A DNA stretch of 64,000 nt from Stenopsyche tienmushanensis (Eukaryota; Arthropoda; Insecta; Trichoptera; Stenopsychidae). The position numbers were made by a program, and so were the translations under genes. Positions 1 to 11,459 of this stretch are shown here, piece after piece (the first letter of the stretch is position 1; each line of letters opens with the position of its first letter). The notes under the pieces were generated by a model. The model ran no database searches, had not been told where the DNA came from, and saw nothing but the letters and a program-made list of their open reading frames with translations. Location: the NCBI GenBank assembly GCA_008973525.1, contig WACJ01000406.1, positions 1,612,001-1,676,000 of the forward strand, in the 5' to 3' direction.

Positions 1-359
1 TGAAACCTCTTTGAATCATTGACGCAATTGCAACTCGATAAAAAGAGAGTGAATTGATAATTCCAACAACCATTTTACGTCATGGAGTCCGGTTCTTAAT
101 CACGACGACAAAAAACATGCAATTCGATCGCAATTTATTCGCAAATGTTTTTGGCATTATATTGAATTTTATAATGCTTTAAGATCGAATCTGTTGTTTC
201 GAATATTAATATTGTAAATTTTGATTATGATACTTATTTACTTAGCGTCCAACGAGTCCAATCTGTATTTGTTCTCCCCCGTATTAAATTTCGTCGTATA
301 AACACGAACGAACCTTTGGAAATATTAAATTTTGATACACGGAATCCACTCACCGGAAG

Positions 360-419
360 ACAAACATAATTCAAAAGTTTGGCGAACTTTGTTAATTTAT
401 GAAATTCCTTCATCTGCAG
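360..419 (-). other. Possible isolated 60-nt exon
   Basis: On the minus strand, a pyrimidine-tinged acceptor ending CTCTGCAG precedes ATGAAGG..., and 60 bases later there is a strong donor GTGAGT. The open frame reads MKEFHKLTKFAKLLNYVCLP. I do not recognise the protein and see no partner exons nearby. It could be an exon of a gene extending beyond the left edge, or a chance pair of sites. Confidence 0.25.
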
Positions 420-1074
420 AGTAATTAACAAATCTCGCTCAAATAAAATTCGTTGATTGATTTATCCACCTTTCAGCGTAAAATAGCTTACTTTTGCGAT
501 GTGAAATATTTACTGTGCAAAATTTCTGCAAAATGGAATTAACAACTACGGCACGGAAAAAGGAAATGATGTAGCTGCTTTGCTGTAAAATTGTATCGAA
601 ATTAGATGACGCGTTTCAGGTTTATTTGCGTCGATACTTTTAGCATGGTTACTAAATTCATGTACGCTTGTTTGTATTAATATAAGTAGTTTATGAAACA
701 TTTAGCGAAATCTCCCAAATATCATGTATATGAACATAGCGCATGCTGTTTTATATGACAATATAATCTATATTGATGTTAGTACTTTAAAAATGCTCAG
801 AAAATCAAATTTAATCAAATTAACAGATATATTATTTAAAGTTATTTAAGTTCATTAAAAAAATGTGCCTTTGATCTGAAATTGTTTATGTTATAATTCT
901 CATCTCAATAAGACGAGCTTTGGATAATATACTTCTATGCTATGACTATTATTTTCCACAATATCATTTCCACACATCACGAAGCATCTTTTTAAATTAT
1001 TCCGTCCGCTGATGGTAATATTGGTTCTAAAAATTTAAATCGAGTAATGGAAGCTAATAAATAAGGTATGAACC

Positions 1075-1290
1075 GAGTATGGGAAGATCTTCGAATTTTG
1101 ATAACGATGCAATAAAATCTCAATTCGAGTCAGATCCACGACAAATAATCGAGGAATTATGGTAAATAATGTTAAAAAACACATTTAAAACACATCGGTA
1201 GAACGAATAGGATGGGTGTACGGAATAGGATGAGTATAGAACGTCTTGACCGAATTATATAAGAACGAGTGACGAAATACTTTTTATAAT
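1075..1290 (+). mobile_element. mariner transposase fragment (family A)
   Basis: A decayed piece of the helix-turn-helix/linker part of a mariner transposase: frames give NDAIKSQFESDPRQIIEELW, close to the usual 'ESDPRQTIEEL' stretch. The following GAATAGGATGGGT motif also occurs, inverted, near 5760-5830 and 10856-10890, so all three are copies of one family. No terminal repeats seen. Confidence 0.6.
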
Positions 1291-1344
1291 AAAAGTCAAA
1301 TAATTCATAGAAATTAATATGATATTGATAACCTTTTTTGGGGA

Positions 1345-2190
1345 TTAGTTGCTCTTAGGCTGTTGCACATTCGAGTCTAAAAATATTTGCGATGTACTGG
1401 GTGATATTTTAAGTGTTCTCAAATGTAAAAATTGGTTCCAGAAATCTCGATCGGGAAATTTTGACTTAAAGAATTGCCCTGGAAGTGGAAGACTGCGTAA
1501 AGTGGATGCCGCCATACTGACTGTTGAAATCGAAGGTAATCCAACAGCAACTGTTGAAAAAATATTGGCCAATCTTGGATACTCATGGTCTAGTATTCAA
1601 AGAAATTTGAAAAAAATCTGGAAAGTATGAAGACAAGGAAGATGGGTGCCGCACGAACTATGCGAAGAGAACCTAGGCGATCGCATCAACGAATGCAAAC
1701 TACTTCTAAGAATCCGAAATCCGAAACGCCGTTTTTAGGCGACTTGATAACCGGAGATGAGAAATAAGTTCTTTACTCTAATTATGGACGCATAAATCAA
1801 TGGGGGGTCAGGTATCCAAATCGACCCCTAAGTCCAGCCTGACAACAAAAAAAATTGTTTTTGTTTGGTGGGATTTTAAGCGTATCATTCATTTTGAAGC
1901 ATTTAAACCCGTTTTTAATCAATAATAAAAAATAAACAGCCTTAGATGGAAGACAATTCGACATCCTTCTTATTCTCCAGACATCGCTCCATCGGATTAT
2001 TTTAGATTTATGCAGCATTATTTGGATGGGAAAAATTACCAAACAAACGATGATGTCAAAAAAAGGACATTTTGGAATATTTCCGTTCAAAGCCCGTGAT
2101 ATTTTATGACAGAGGCATTAAAATATAACCAGATAGATGGAAAGAGGTTATATTTAGTGATGGAAATTACATTTTGTATTAATATGTTTT
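1345..2190 (+). pseudogene. mariner transposase pseudogene (family B)
   Basis: A nearly full-length but broken mariner transposase. Reading across frames: N-terminal NWFQKSRSGNFDLKNCPGSG (the family's WF.KFRSGDFDL), then ANLGYSWSSIQRNLKKI, the first catalytic block as LITGDEK near 1750, a WWDF-like block near 1865, RHPSYSPDIAPSDYFRF near 1960-2010 and a C-terminal DRWKEVIFSDGNYI near 2130-2170. Stops and frameshifts interrupt it, for example after GDEK. No clear terminal repeats, so the element ends are unknown. Dead copy of a cut-and-paste DNA transposon. Confidence 0.8.
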
Positions 2191-5100
2191 AAATATAGAA
2201 AAATATGAGCATTCAAATATTTCATATAAAAAACGAAAATCTTTATGGGTACATCTATTATTAACAAAATGAAGTACATCCTATGAATATGTAATAATAT
2301 TTATTCTGATCAAAGAATGCTCTAATGTCTTGTAATTGTAATATATTACAATGTAAATTCTTTCATAATATAATTCATTTCGTTATTTGATAAATTTAAT
2401 ATCCTTTGAATTTAGCTGTGAAAATCCATCCATGCAAATATACGTCACAGGAAGAGGAAGTGAGAAAATTGCATACATCCAGCACGTCTTTGTCATATTG
2501 ACATTATGCAGTCTGCCTTCTCCAAAATCAATCAGTGGAAGAATCAATACAGGTTTAAAATCCAGCAATAAAAATTGCATTTTTATAAATTTATTGCAAT
2601 TAAATTTTACCACTCCGATGATGAATATTATTTAATTAAGATACAGTGGGAGCCCTGACGATGAAACATTTTTCCGAAAGATTTATTTTAAGCCTTGATA
2701 ACGTATCAGTGAAGTCAGACAATTTGCACTTGAAGATACTTCTTATTATGTAAGCAACGTAAGACGTTAGCAATTGCATAAAATTGTTAGACGCAACACA
2801 ATTGGATGGCACAAAATCTATGCGTTTTTCATCGAAAAAATGCTTAACAAACCTTTGAATATTTTGCTCCTGCGAACCGTGTTATAATGCAGACAGATTT
2901 TACAGTATGCTTGAGTTCCTTTTAATTAATCGATTCCTTTTTAAGTGCTTTAATGTATGCTGAACAAGAAGATAAATTAGGTTTTCCGAAACTGACACTT
3001 GTAGTCTTGATCTGCACTAAGATTTATTACACAAAAGGGTGCTAAGTGGAATGAATATTTTATCGTTTTTAAAATTATTTTCCTGGATATCGATTCATAA
3101 TTATTAAGGATTTGGATGTTTGCAAAATAAATATATTTTAATTGAAGCATTTATTTTACAATGTTGCATTCTTAAAGCTTAAAATAAAATTTAAGTATAA
3201 TGAGCTGCAATAAAACAAATCCAAATGAATGTTTGATCACCCTATTTGAATTAGTCGTCTATAATGTAAACGAAAACTGTTCTATTTACAGCTAGATCTT
3301 ATGTAAGCCATTTTATCATCAGCTAGTTTTCAGTATATTTGTCCATGATTTCATGGTCGAGGTGCTTCAATAAAAATGTTTTATTCATGCGAATGCTCCA
3401 ACTTTAATGATTGTTTGTAAAACGTCCGTATGATATTCAATTGCATTGTCTATTTATTTTACCATCGAACTTACAGAATAATAAGACTCTTCCGTGACTT
3501 ATAATAGGCTTAATTTAATAAGATTGCAATCATTTTTTTGAAACTTTTTATGTGTTAAAATTTGGGGAATAGTTTTGCGCGATGTATTATATTATCGCGT
3601 AAATATGTTTATGTTCATCGAGGGACGTATTTTAAAAACATATCATCATTTGAATTGGAATTATTTTTCTCTCTCTCAAGCGAATCGAGTTTTGTGGTAA
3701 GATAATTAAAACCGAAACGGAACCGATTCGAAAATAACGGTTTTCGATTCAGGTTCATTTTTAGATTTTTTTTAGAAGTTTTAAGACTTACTTCAATAAC
3801 TCATTTATGATTCTATCTAATTAATTTAGTTGTGGTATATACATTTATTGCCCTTATTCGTATATTTAGTAAGAAAAATCATGTTTCTAATCACGTAATA
3901 GGAAATCGCGAGCCAAGCGCTGATTACCCTTCATTATCTAATACCCCTATTTATTAAAACTATCTCGACACATATAGGAGTGTATGAGACATGATGGAGG
4001 ATTAGATAGCATCATGCTATTTGCCATTGGATCGATGTGGACAAAATTAGCAGACATTGGATTACTTAATGGCGAACATTCTTAATCGAATGTTTGCATG
4101 CGCGAAGAAGAGACTTACGTGTGTTCATATATTTTTAATATTGAGTAGACACATTACTGCATTAATTACAATCTTTATGGATGTTGCAAGCTTGATAGTA
4201 TATAATTTAGGGTGATAACAGCTTTTTATTAGGCTCAAAGTGTGGTTGCAATTTGATGGCGTTGAGCGCAGCTGGTCTGCAGAAACAGCAGTAGCTATAC
4301 GTTGGATCTGATTAGTATCCTTATGCAGCAGAAGCATCGAAATTGGCGCTGTGCCACGTCATATAACAATTGTGGCTATCAGCAAGGAGCGTTTTCTTTC
4401 CTGTTGGGTATGAAGAAGATTCAAAAAATAGTTAAAATTCCATTTTATTAGACATTGATGCATCTATAAGCGGACTGCAATTTATGATGATATTTCGGAA
4501 CGAAGGTGATTTTATAAGTAAACTTCTTATAAAAACTGCTGTGGAGCTCTTATACGGCATGATAAAGCTACTAATGTGGTAGAAATCTTCAGAGCCATAG
4601 CAAAAGTAATTATTCTCTATGTAGATATTGTTCGCTGTTGAGTTGCCAGAGCAAAACTTGAGGGCATTCAAAAGTTGAACATTGAAATACCACAAACAAC
4701 AGCAAACACTATTAGTCTCTGACTTCCTAACTAGTGATTGTTTGGTTTATTTAAGGTCAATTCGATGACGCATTTATTATTAACCTTCTTAGTGCCAGAC
4801 GCCGATATATCGTCGTATATATTAATACAATTTCGTAATTTGTTTCGTTTTGAATTTCGTAAATATCATACATACTTTATTAAAAAATAAATATGAATTT
4901 ATAATATATTACCCTCTATGAAATAACAGCACAAATTTAACACCTAATGGACATCGGATGAGATACGTTAGTTAGTGCGGGCGGTGGCAGATATCAAAAG
5001 CTAGAACAGATGCTGCCGGCCAAATATATATTAAATTTATTTCCAATTCCTTTATGTAAGATATATTTCATGAGCTATTCAGCTGTATGCAAGTAAATTA

Positions 5101-5640
5101 CATATTTGTTTTGAACCTGCCCAATATGATACATGGACATCCATTAAAGTTTGACCCATCCCCGGACGGGGTCGGATGTGATAAAGTTAAATCCAAAATG
5201 GGGTAACAGTGTCATTTGGTTTTTCGGAACTTTTGAGCCTAGGCGATATTTTCAGGTTTGGAAAATATTCTACGATGTACTAAAGCCGAGTCTCAAAACT
5301 CGAGACAGATAAAGTGAGATAAGGGAAGGCCTCTCTCAGGTCTTATCTTTATTTTGCGTACTTCTCATACAAAAATTGGCAACGTCTTGTTTTACGAATA
5401 TTTCCGTGCAAAAATATTCATTTTGGTATATATTTTATTTAAATTATTTTTTTATGGTAGTCAATTTGGATCAGTGGTCCCTAAACTGTCATATTTTAGA
5501 CATGTAGCGAGTCAAATATGGTCATTTTTACAGTATTATCCTGGATTCAATTACTTAAAATATTCATCATATAGTATAATAGAGAGATTGAAAACAAAAA
5601 AGAGGTCCATTTATTAGAGCTGCTTTTGAAAATCTGGAAT
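2191..5640. other. AT-rich stretch without recognisable genes
   Basis: Only short chance frames. The one structured item is TTAACCTTCTTAGTGCCAGA at 4782-4801 followed by GATATATCGTCG, which resembles one end of a piggyBac-like element (TTAA plus subterminal palindrome). No matching inverted end was found nearby. Confidence 0.5.
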
Positions 5641-5990
5641 TTTTAGAAGAAGCTGATTAATCACTAGTTACGATGCTATTCAAAAAAGGATTATATTTTT
5701 GTATTTTTGAGAAAGCGCACCACATATTTCGTGGCTCTTTTGTATTGTGTTCGGCCAATGCGTGCGATACCCATCCTACTCCATGATACCCATCCTACTC
5801 CAAAATACCCATCCTATTCGTTTTAAATATATTTGCACTGTGATCCATGGCGATCCCAGTCTTTGTGATAAATCCTTGATTGTTCGTCGTGGATCTGATT
5901 CGATTAGGGATTTTAGTACATCACAGTTTTTTCGTTCTTGGCTCATCCCTCAAGCTTATATTGCTTAGGGATAGGAACATTCAGGTAAAT
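5640..5990 (-). mobile_element. mariner transposase fragment (family A)
   Basis: On the minus strand: KSLIESDPRRTIKDLSQRLG (mariner DNA-binding region), then LKRIGWV, then three nearly repeated copies of an ATGGGTAT...GGAGTAGG unit, then NSIVTSD where the catalytic block IVTGDEKW would be, followed by a stop. The in-element tandem duplication is visible at 5765-5820. Confidence 0.65.
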
Positions 5991-7735
5991 TATATTTTTA
6001 AAGTCCTTTCCATTAAAAAAATAACGATATGAGACAAATAATATAAAAGCTACCATCTTGTTAAGTTGGCAAGCTGCCCTTTTATATCCGTTTAATCGAA
6101 CCAAACTATGTCTCGTACATTGGATTACTAAGACCCAACATAGAATATAAGCACCCCCCTTTACTTCAAATTTAAATTAATTTTCGATACACTTCGAATT
6201 TAATGCGAACGTGTTCAAATTTATGCCGAGGGCACAGAACTGCTACGAGAATTACTGGAACGCTCTCTGCTAATCCAATCTTGTTATTATTCATGTACAT
6301 TCAAATGTTGTGATATACATATGTGTATCCTCCTAAGGTAGAATCTGTAGACTTGCACAGAATTCCAATATTCGGTTCTCGGTTATGTTGAATCATATTG
6401 TTCATATGAATTAAAAGTTGACCCTAATGAGTGTAAATTTCGACGCTTTGATTTCCACATATTTGCAAAGGACCAAATGAAACCCTTTTAGCGAGGATGT
6501 AGTCTGATTTCAAGATTCGACATGTTTGTATAGGATACGTTTAAGGTCATAGTAACCCGAAAAAACACTTTTTTGTAATACGTGCGGCGGTTACGAAACC
6601 CGGTCTTTATTTTGGCTTAAACTGATATCAGCCAGGCTTATCAAATTTTTCTCACGTACCAGCGAAAAAAAGGATATATCAATTACGACCGGGAAGAGCA
6701 AGGGAAGAAATTGAAAGAAATTTGATAAATTGGTACAATTTTAAAGCATATCCTCCGTTGCATTCTAATGCAAGCACCGCAAGATCCAATTATGTTCAAT
6801 TCGAGGATGTGATAAGAATGGACGTCTTCAATGGACTGTTACAATAGACATTCCTCGGGTCCCAGTGAGACGTATCAGTTGTCTTTTGGGAATTAAGACC
6901 CCGATGCTAAATTTCAGAGCGGTAATTGATACGTCTGAATTTAGTGCGAATAAACAGAGAAGCGGTTATCTTGCAATCGACACAGGGTTCCCTAAATATA
7001 CCCGAATGTTATAAATACACATACATTGATTACAGCTGAAAATCTATTATTCATATGGATTAGTATAAAAAAAACATTGAATTAGACAACAGATAGCATA
7101 ATTACAGCGAAATAATTCGAGCTCAAACTCAGTCAGTGAAAATTGATGATTGATTTTCAATATTAATCAAGATACTTTTTAAGAAATATTTATAATTTTG
7201 CCATTAATTGATAGATTTATTCAAATATAAAAGTTCTTATTTAAGTAAATATGGAAACAATTGGAAACCACCACATAAAATTCATTTGCTCAAAAAAAAA
7301 AAAAAACCTATTGACATTGTCTATGTTCGATAACCGGTATGGTGTTTTAAGAAGAAGATAATTATTAAATAAATTTTAAATACATCTTATGCTATTGTAT
7401 TGTATTTTGATGTGGATTAAAATATAATTCAGAAAGGATAACAAGATTTTTGTAAATAAATTATAATTTTTATTGAAGGTAAAGTTGAAAATATCAAGAG
7501 TTCTTCTGGGCAAGTGGTTTTCTTGGAGCTCTTCTTTATTAAATTAATGTAATATTAATTATTATCAAATTAAGCACTTAATTATTAGCCATTAATGTTC
7601 AGAATATTTTAAAGAATATATGATCAAACTAACACATATTATGAACTTAGTTTAGTTTTAAAAAGATTTCCAGATTATACCCTTTCCAAGGATATGCTAT
7701 ATGTCATACAAACCATTCAATAAGTCGTTAAACTT
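5991..7735. other. No gene seen
   Basis: AT-rich DNA with short frames only. A run of A residues lies at 7292-7307. Nothing supports a gene or a classified repeat. Confidence 0.5.
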
Positions 7736-7739
7736 AAAG

Positions 7740-8480
7740 AGGTACCAGTTTGCCAGGGTCCCCAGACAAAGAAATCCACTGGTGTCAGGTTTGGAGACCG
7801 TGCGAGCCATAGAATAGGGTCGCCAAAATAATTAATTTACACGACATAGGTGTCCACGACAACTACAGTTGTCTGAAGTAGCATTCGTCATCTGATGTAA
7901 AACCTTGACGTTGGAAGCTCGAAACTCGTATCCCACAAAGTGGAATACTTTTCCATTAATAAAAAATCGTTAAAATTGGTTTAAAAAATCGTTATATTAA
8001 AATACAAATATATTTTTTTTGAATAAGTTGGCTCATTTACTCATGCTCTATTTTTACGTGGTTCATCCTTTAAACCAAAATTTGCAATATACTTGAATAT
8101 TTGCTATAGAAGTTTTTTTAACAGTACCTGCGTAATTATTTATGATTGCATTAAAGCATTTTTATGAAATAGAAAAAATAGGTTTATTGATTGGATCATC
8201 AATGAGAATAATTTAAGACGAAGCAAAAATATTTATATTCAACATGTAAACAGGTTGTTTTGCACATGGACCGACAAAATTTTTTTGGGGTTAGGGGGAT
8301 TTTTAATATACATAGGCCCTTTGTCTCAGGCTTCAAAGTTGTCGAAATGCCACGGAATAGGACACGTCTTCAGACAAAGAAATCCAGTGATGTTAAGTCT
8401 GGTGGACGTGTGAGCCACGGAATAGGTAGCGTTCCCAGGCAAAGAAATCCAGTGGTGTCAGGTCTGAAGACCGTGCGAAA
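7740..8480 (-). mobile_element. Remnants of a DDE transposase with repeated 'SPDLTPLDFF' block
   Basis: Three minus-strand copies of a short block typical of arthropod Tc1/mariner-like DDE transposases: LARSPNLTPVDFFVWG at about 7745-7825, ARSSDLTPLDFFAWE at about 8400-8480, and a broken copy at about 8340-8420. The two right-hand copies lie in near-tandem with about 75 bases spacing. Between the left and right groups is a 3'-like AT-rich segment that is also found at 15.5 kb. The element is highly decayed; exact ends unknown. Confidence 0.55.
7880..8130. repeat. Dispersed repeat U, copy 1
   Basis: About 250 bases, from GTAAAACCTTGACGTTGGAAG through TTTAAACCAAAATTTGCAAT to AGTACCTGCGTAAT, closely matches 15530-15785 in the same orientation. 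It borders the DDE transposase blocks and is probably part of that element. Confidence 0.7.
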
Positions 8481-8639
8481 ATGTTGAAAAATAATTCTAA
8501 TTCGACAACCTTGACACACAACAGGACATAGAGCCTATGTGTGAAACGTAGCAAAAGACCTCCCCTAACCACCCCCCCCCCCAAAAATTGTCGATCCGGG
8601 TCCAAAACATCTTGTATATTATAAAAATCAATTGATCAA

Positions 8640-10110
8640 TTTTGGATTTAAAAACACTTTAATATTTAGATTAATGTAATGTAATCATGACTCAAATCAC
8701 TCAAAAAGTTCGTAGGATTTTTTTTCACTTTGAACTTCTTTCTTTTTCATTTGGGGTGGTATATCATAATTTAATGCTTTTTAAAATGAAAATAGGTATA
8801 TCATCGTTAACATTTACATTGATATTTCGGGCATATTGATCTGCTCATGATCATGGAATATTATTGAAAGATTTGATTTAAAAAATCATTTCTTAACTAT
8901 TTTTAACGTGCTTTTGATTTGACCAGTAATTCAACATAACTTATTTGTATTTAATAGTCACAATGTCGCGACAATCAATATACGAAAGCTATACATTTGA
9001 ATACCAGAACGTTATGTAATATTTTTAAAAATAATTTATATTTGAGAAGCATATTTCATTATCTAATTATCAATTTAAACACTTTGCATAACCCTAGACT
9101 TAATCACAATCAGACTATAACAAAGTTATTTTTTGCGCGGATGGAACAGATGAAGCAGAGCTGTTTATTATGCAGTCGAGAGCTCGCTTGTAAGACAAAG
9201 TTTTCGACATCTTCGATAGAATGGCATGCATGAATATATATTAAAGGAGACCATAAGATATTTTATTCGGAGCATTCAAATACATGTATATCGTGTAGGC
9301 TTAATATATGAAATCCGTGCAAGCTTTTATTGCAGTATTTTTAAACGTAGAAGAGAAGTCTTTCCTATATCATACACACGGATAACGTCGTTGAAAACTC
9401 ATTCCTCTTTACGTTCCCAAGTCTTTTCCAATATACTGTCATGCTCGCCGTTGATGCTTTGTATGTGTCCATTCAATTTTATCTCGAAAGCATTTAAAAT
9501 GTAGCAGCATCCATTCGCTCGTCAAATATATCGATTGAAAGCCTCCGGCAATATGTGTAAAAACGTCGAGCCCTGTGCCGACTTTAAACCTGACACTTGC
9601 CAAGTCGAGCCATATTGCTCGACTAATGACACATCGTTTGAGCCTTTCATATGGAACGTTTCATTTCGAAAAAAAAGACAAATTTATATAATTCAAAGGC
9701 ACTTCAATAAAGGTAATTTATGTAAAACGTACTGATTATAGGCCCTAAAGCGCTTATGCTCGGAATCGTTGATACCTTTTAAGACTCTTAAGCGATTTTA
9801 TTGATGTTGTCATAGTAACTACATTCATAATATATCGAAGCGGTAAGGAAGGAATGAAATGCATACAACAAGGGTTGATATCCATATTTTCCATAATGGA
9901 CATATGACGATTTCCATACTTATGTAGCATATGAGCGTGCATTTGATATGTATAAAAGTACAGCTGTTCTATTTTCAATGTACTTGAATCTTAAATAAAT
10001 GCTTCCCAAGCCTCATGCGATAAGTATGGAATATATTTAAGATTATATTTTTGCGAATTTATTGTTCACTTGTTGGCGTTTGCTTGCACTTGCTTGATTG
10101 CTTTTTGTAC
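8640..10110. other. No convincing gene
   Basis: Short frames only. A less AT-rich patch at about 9535-9670 contains the hairpin GTCGAGC-CATATT-GCTCGAC near 9602 and an open minus-strand frame of roughly 48 codons; I cannot assign it. Confidence 0.45.
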
Positions 10111-10117
10111 ATACGTA

Positions 10118-10455
10118 CGAGGCATATCCCGAAAGTAAGTGTACTATGACAATAACACGTTTGAATCAAAAAGATAGTTGTCACAATGGTGTCACACTAA
10201 TACCCCATCTGCCAAAAAATCAAAACCACAATTTCGAGCAAAAGATTCAGATTATCATTTTTTCCCCTCTCTGAAAGAACACATGGGTGAAATTAAATTT
10301 TTAACCGACGAGCAGGTGCAGAAATAGGTTCTGAAGTGAGGGAAGGAGCTGGCGGGAGAGTTTTTCGAGATATCAAAAATATCCTGTCTTTTTTTCAAAT
10401 ACACTTTTTCTAAAAAAATAAAAATTTAGTACACTTACTTTCGGGATATATCTCG
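10118..10455 (+). mobile_element. Deleted mariner-like element with 27-bp terminal inverted repeats
   Basis: The left end 10118-10144 (CGAGGCATATCCCGAAAG...) is an inverted match to the right end 10429-10455 (...CTTTCGGGATATATCTCG), with two differences over 27 bases. The interior still shows the C-terminal part of a mariner transposase across frames: PHLP, then SDYHFF-like, SLKEHMG, FLTDEQVQK and KELAGEFF. The N-terminal and most of the catalytic domain are missing, so this is a 338-bp non-autonomous deletion derivative. Confidence 0.85.
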
Positions 10456-10699
10456 TCTTAGGGTGACACCAAATTAATCGAATATTTATATATATATACG
10501 CTCAAAATTCCCATTTTTTTTTAATCTAGTGTCAATTTTGCTTTATGAGGTCATTATTTTTAAGTAGTGTTATCTATCTTCTTTCTGTTGAATAAATACG
10601 GACGTTACTCTTTTAATTTTTTATGCAAAATTTTTAATACATGTGCAGTTATATTTTCTCCTGGTTTCATTAATTTATGAGTTATTTCTTGCATATCTC

Positions 10700-11440
10700 A
10701 CAATATGCACAAAATAACTTTTTATATGGTTAATAAAGGTTTAGGCATTGGAAATGGGCTTTTTTTCGAGGAAGCTTTTGAATTTTTCGTCGTATATTAT
10801 AATAAATGACCGATTTTTCATCACCAGTTATAATGCTATTTAACAAGGCGTACGATACCCATCCTATTCTATAACAATCATCCTATTCATTCCAATGAGT
10901 TTTAAATGTGTTTGCGCAGTGTTTCATAGGGATCTCAGCTTTTGCGATTATTCTTTGCTTGTTATAAAAATTCCTATTCATTCATTCATTGTCCTATTCA
11001 TTGTTATAAAAATTCGTGGGTTCTCCCGTTCTCAGTTCATCCCTAAACCCCTTCAACGTTACGTTTCACTGTTAAAAGTGTCATACGTAGTGACACGATC
11101 TTTTCGCCGCTAGCGGATACGTACGTCATATCTAGTATACGACAATAGTATATCATCAAGTTCGAATAAGTCAGTCCCCGAGATGAACATTTGCACAACA
11201 CTGCAATTGGACATATCCGTAATTTTCCATTGAGGTCTACTTAACTTTCACAATGCGGATATATTCGTCATACCCGCTCTGCATGGACTTTGGTTTTGAC
11301 GGATATATACGTCATATCCACTTAAGGGGTTAAACTTCTTTTGTCCAATTTGAATGTTTCGATCCAATTCCAGACATCTGCGGACTGACACTGTTTTACC
11401 ATAAACATCTTTGAGTTTTTTTGTGGCATTGTTGCTCAAA
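10700..11440 (-). pseudogene. mariner family A copy, split by an insertion
   Basis: On the minus strand the N-terminal part KKLKDVYGKTVSVRRCLELD lies at about 11430-11335, matching the family's 'VYGE.AVSERTC..WF'. After an interruption at 11048-11329, the copy resumes with the 'YRIGWV' motif and SIITGDEKSVIYYNIRRK at about 10840-10780, containing the first catalytic Asp. Frameshifts and an internal duplication of AATTTTTATAACAA with GAATAGG motifs mark it as dead. Confidence 0.7.
11048..11329. mobile_element. Small piggyBac-like element nested in a mariner
   Basis: The right end CCACTTAAGGGG is followed by TTAA (11330-11333); the left end reads CCCCTTCAACG after a degenerate TAAA. Internally there are three copies of a GGATAyrTACGTCATATCC-type palindrome, at about 11114, 11257 and 11301. 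Mariner transposase sequence resumes on both sides, which dates this insertion after the mariner. Ends are partly eroded, so the left boundary is tentative. Confidence 0.55.
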
Positions 11441-11459
11441 AAAAAATGTTGAAAAAATT

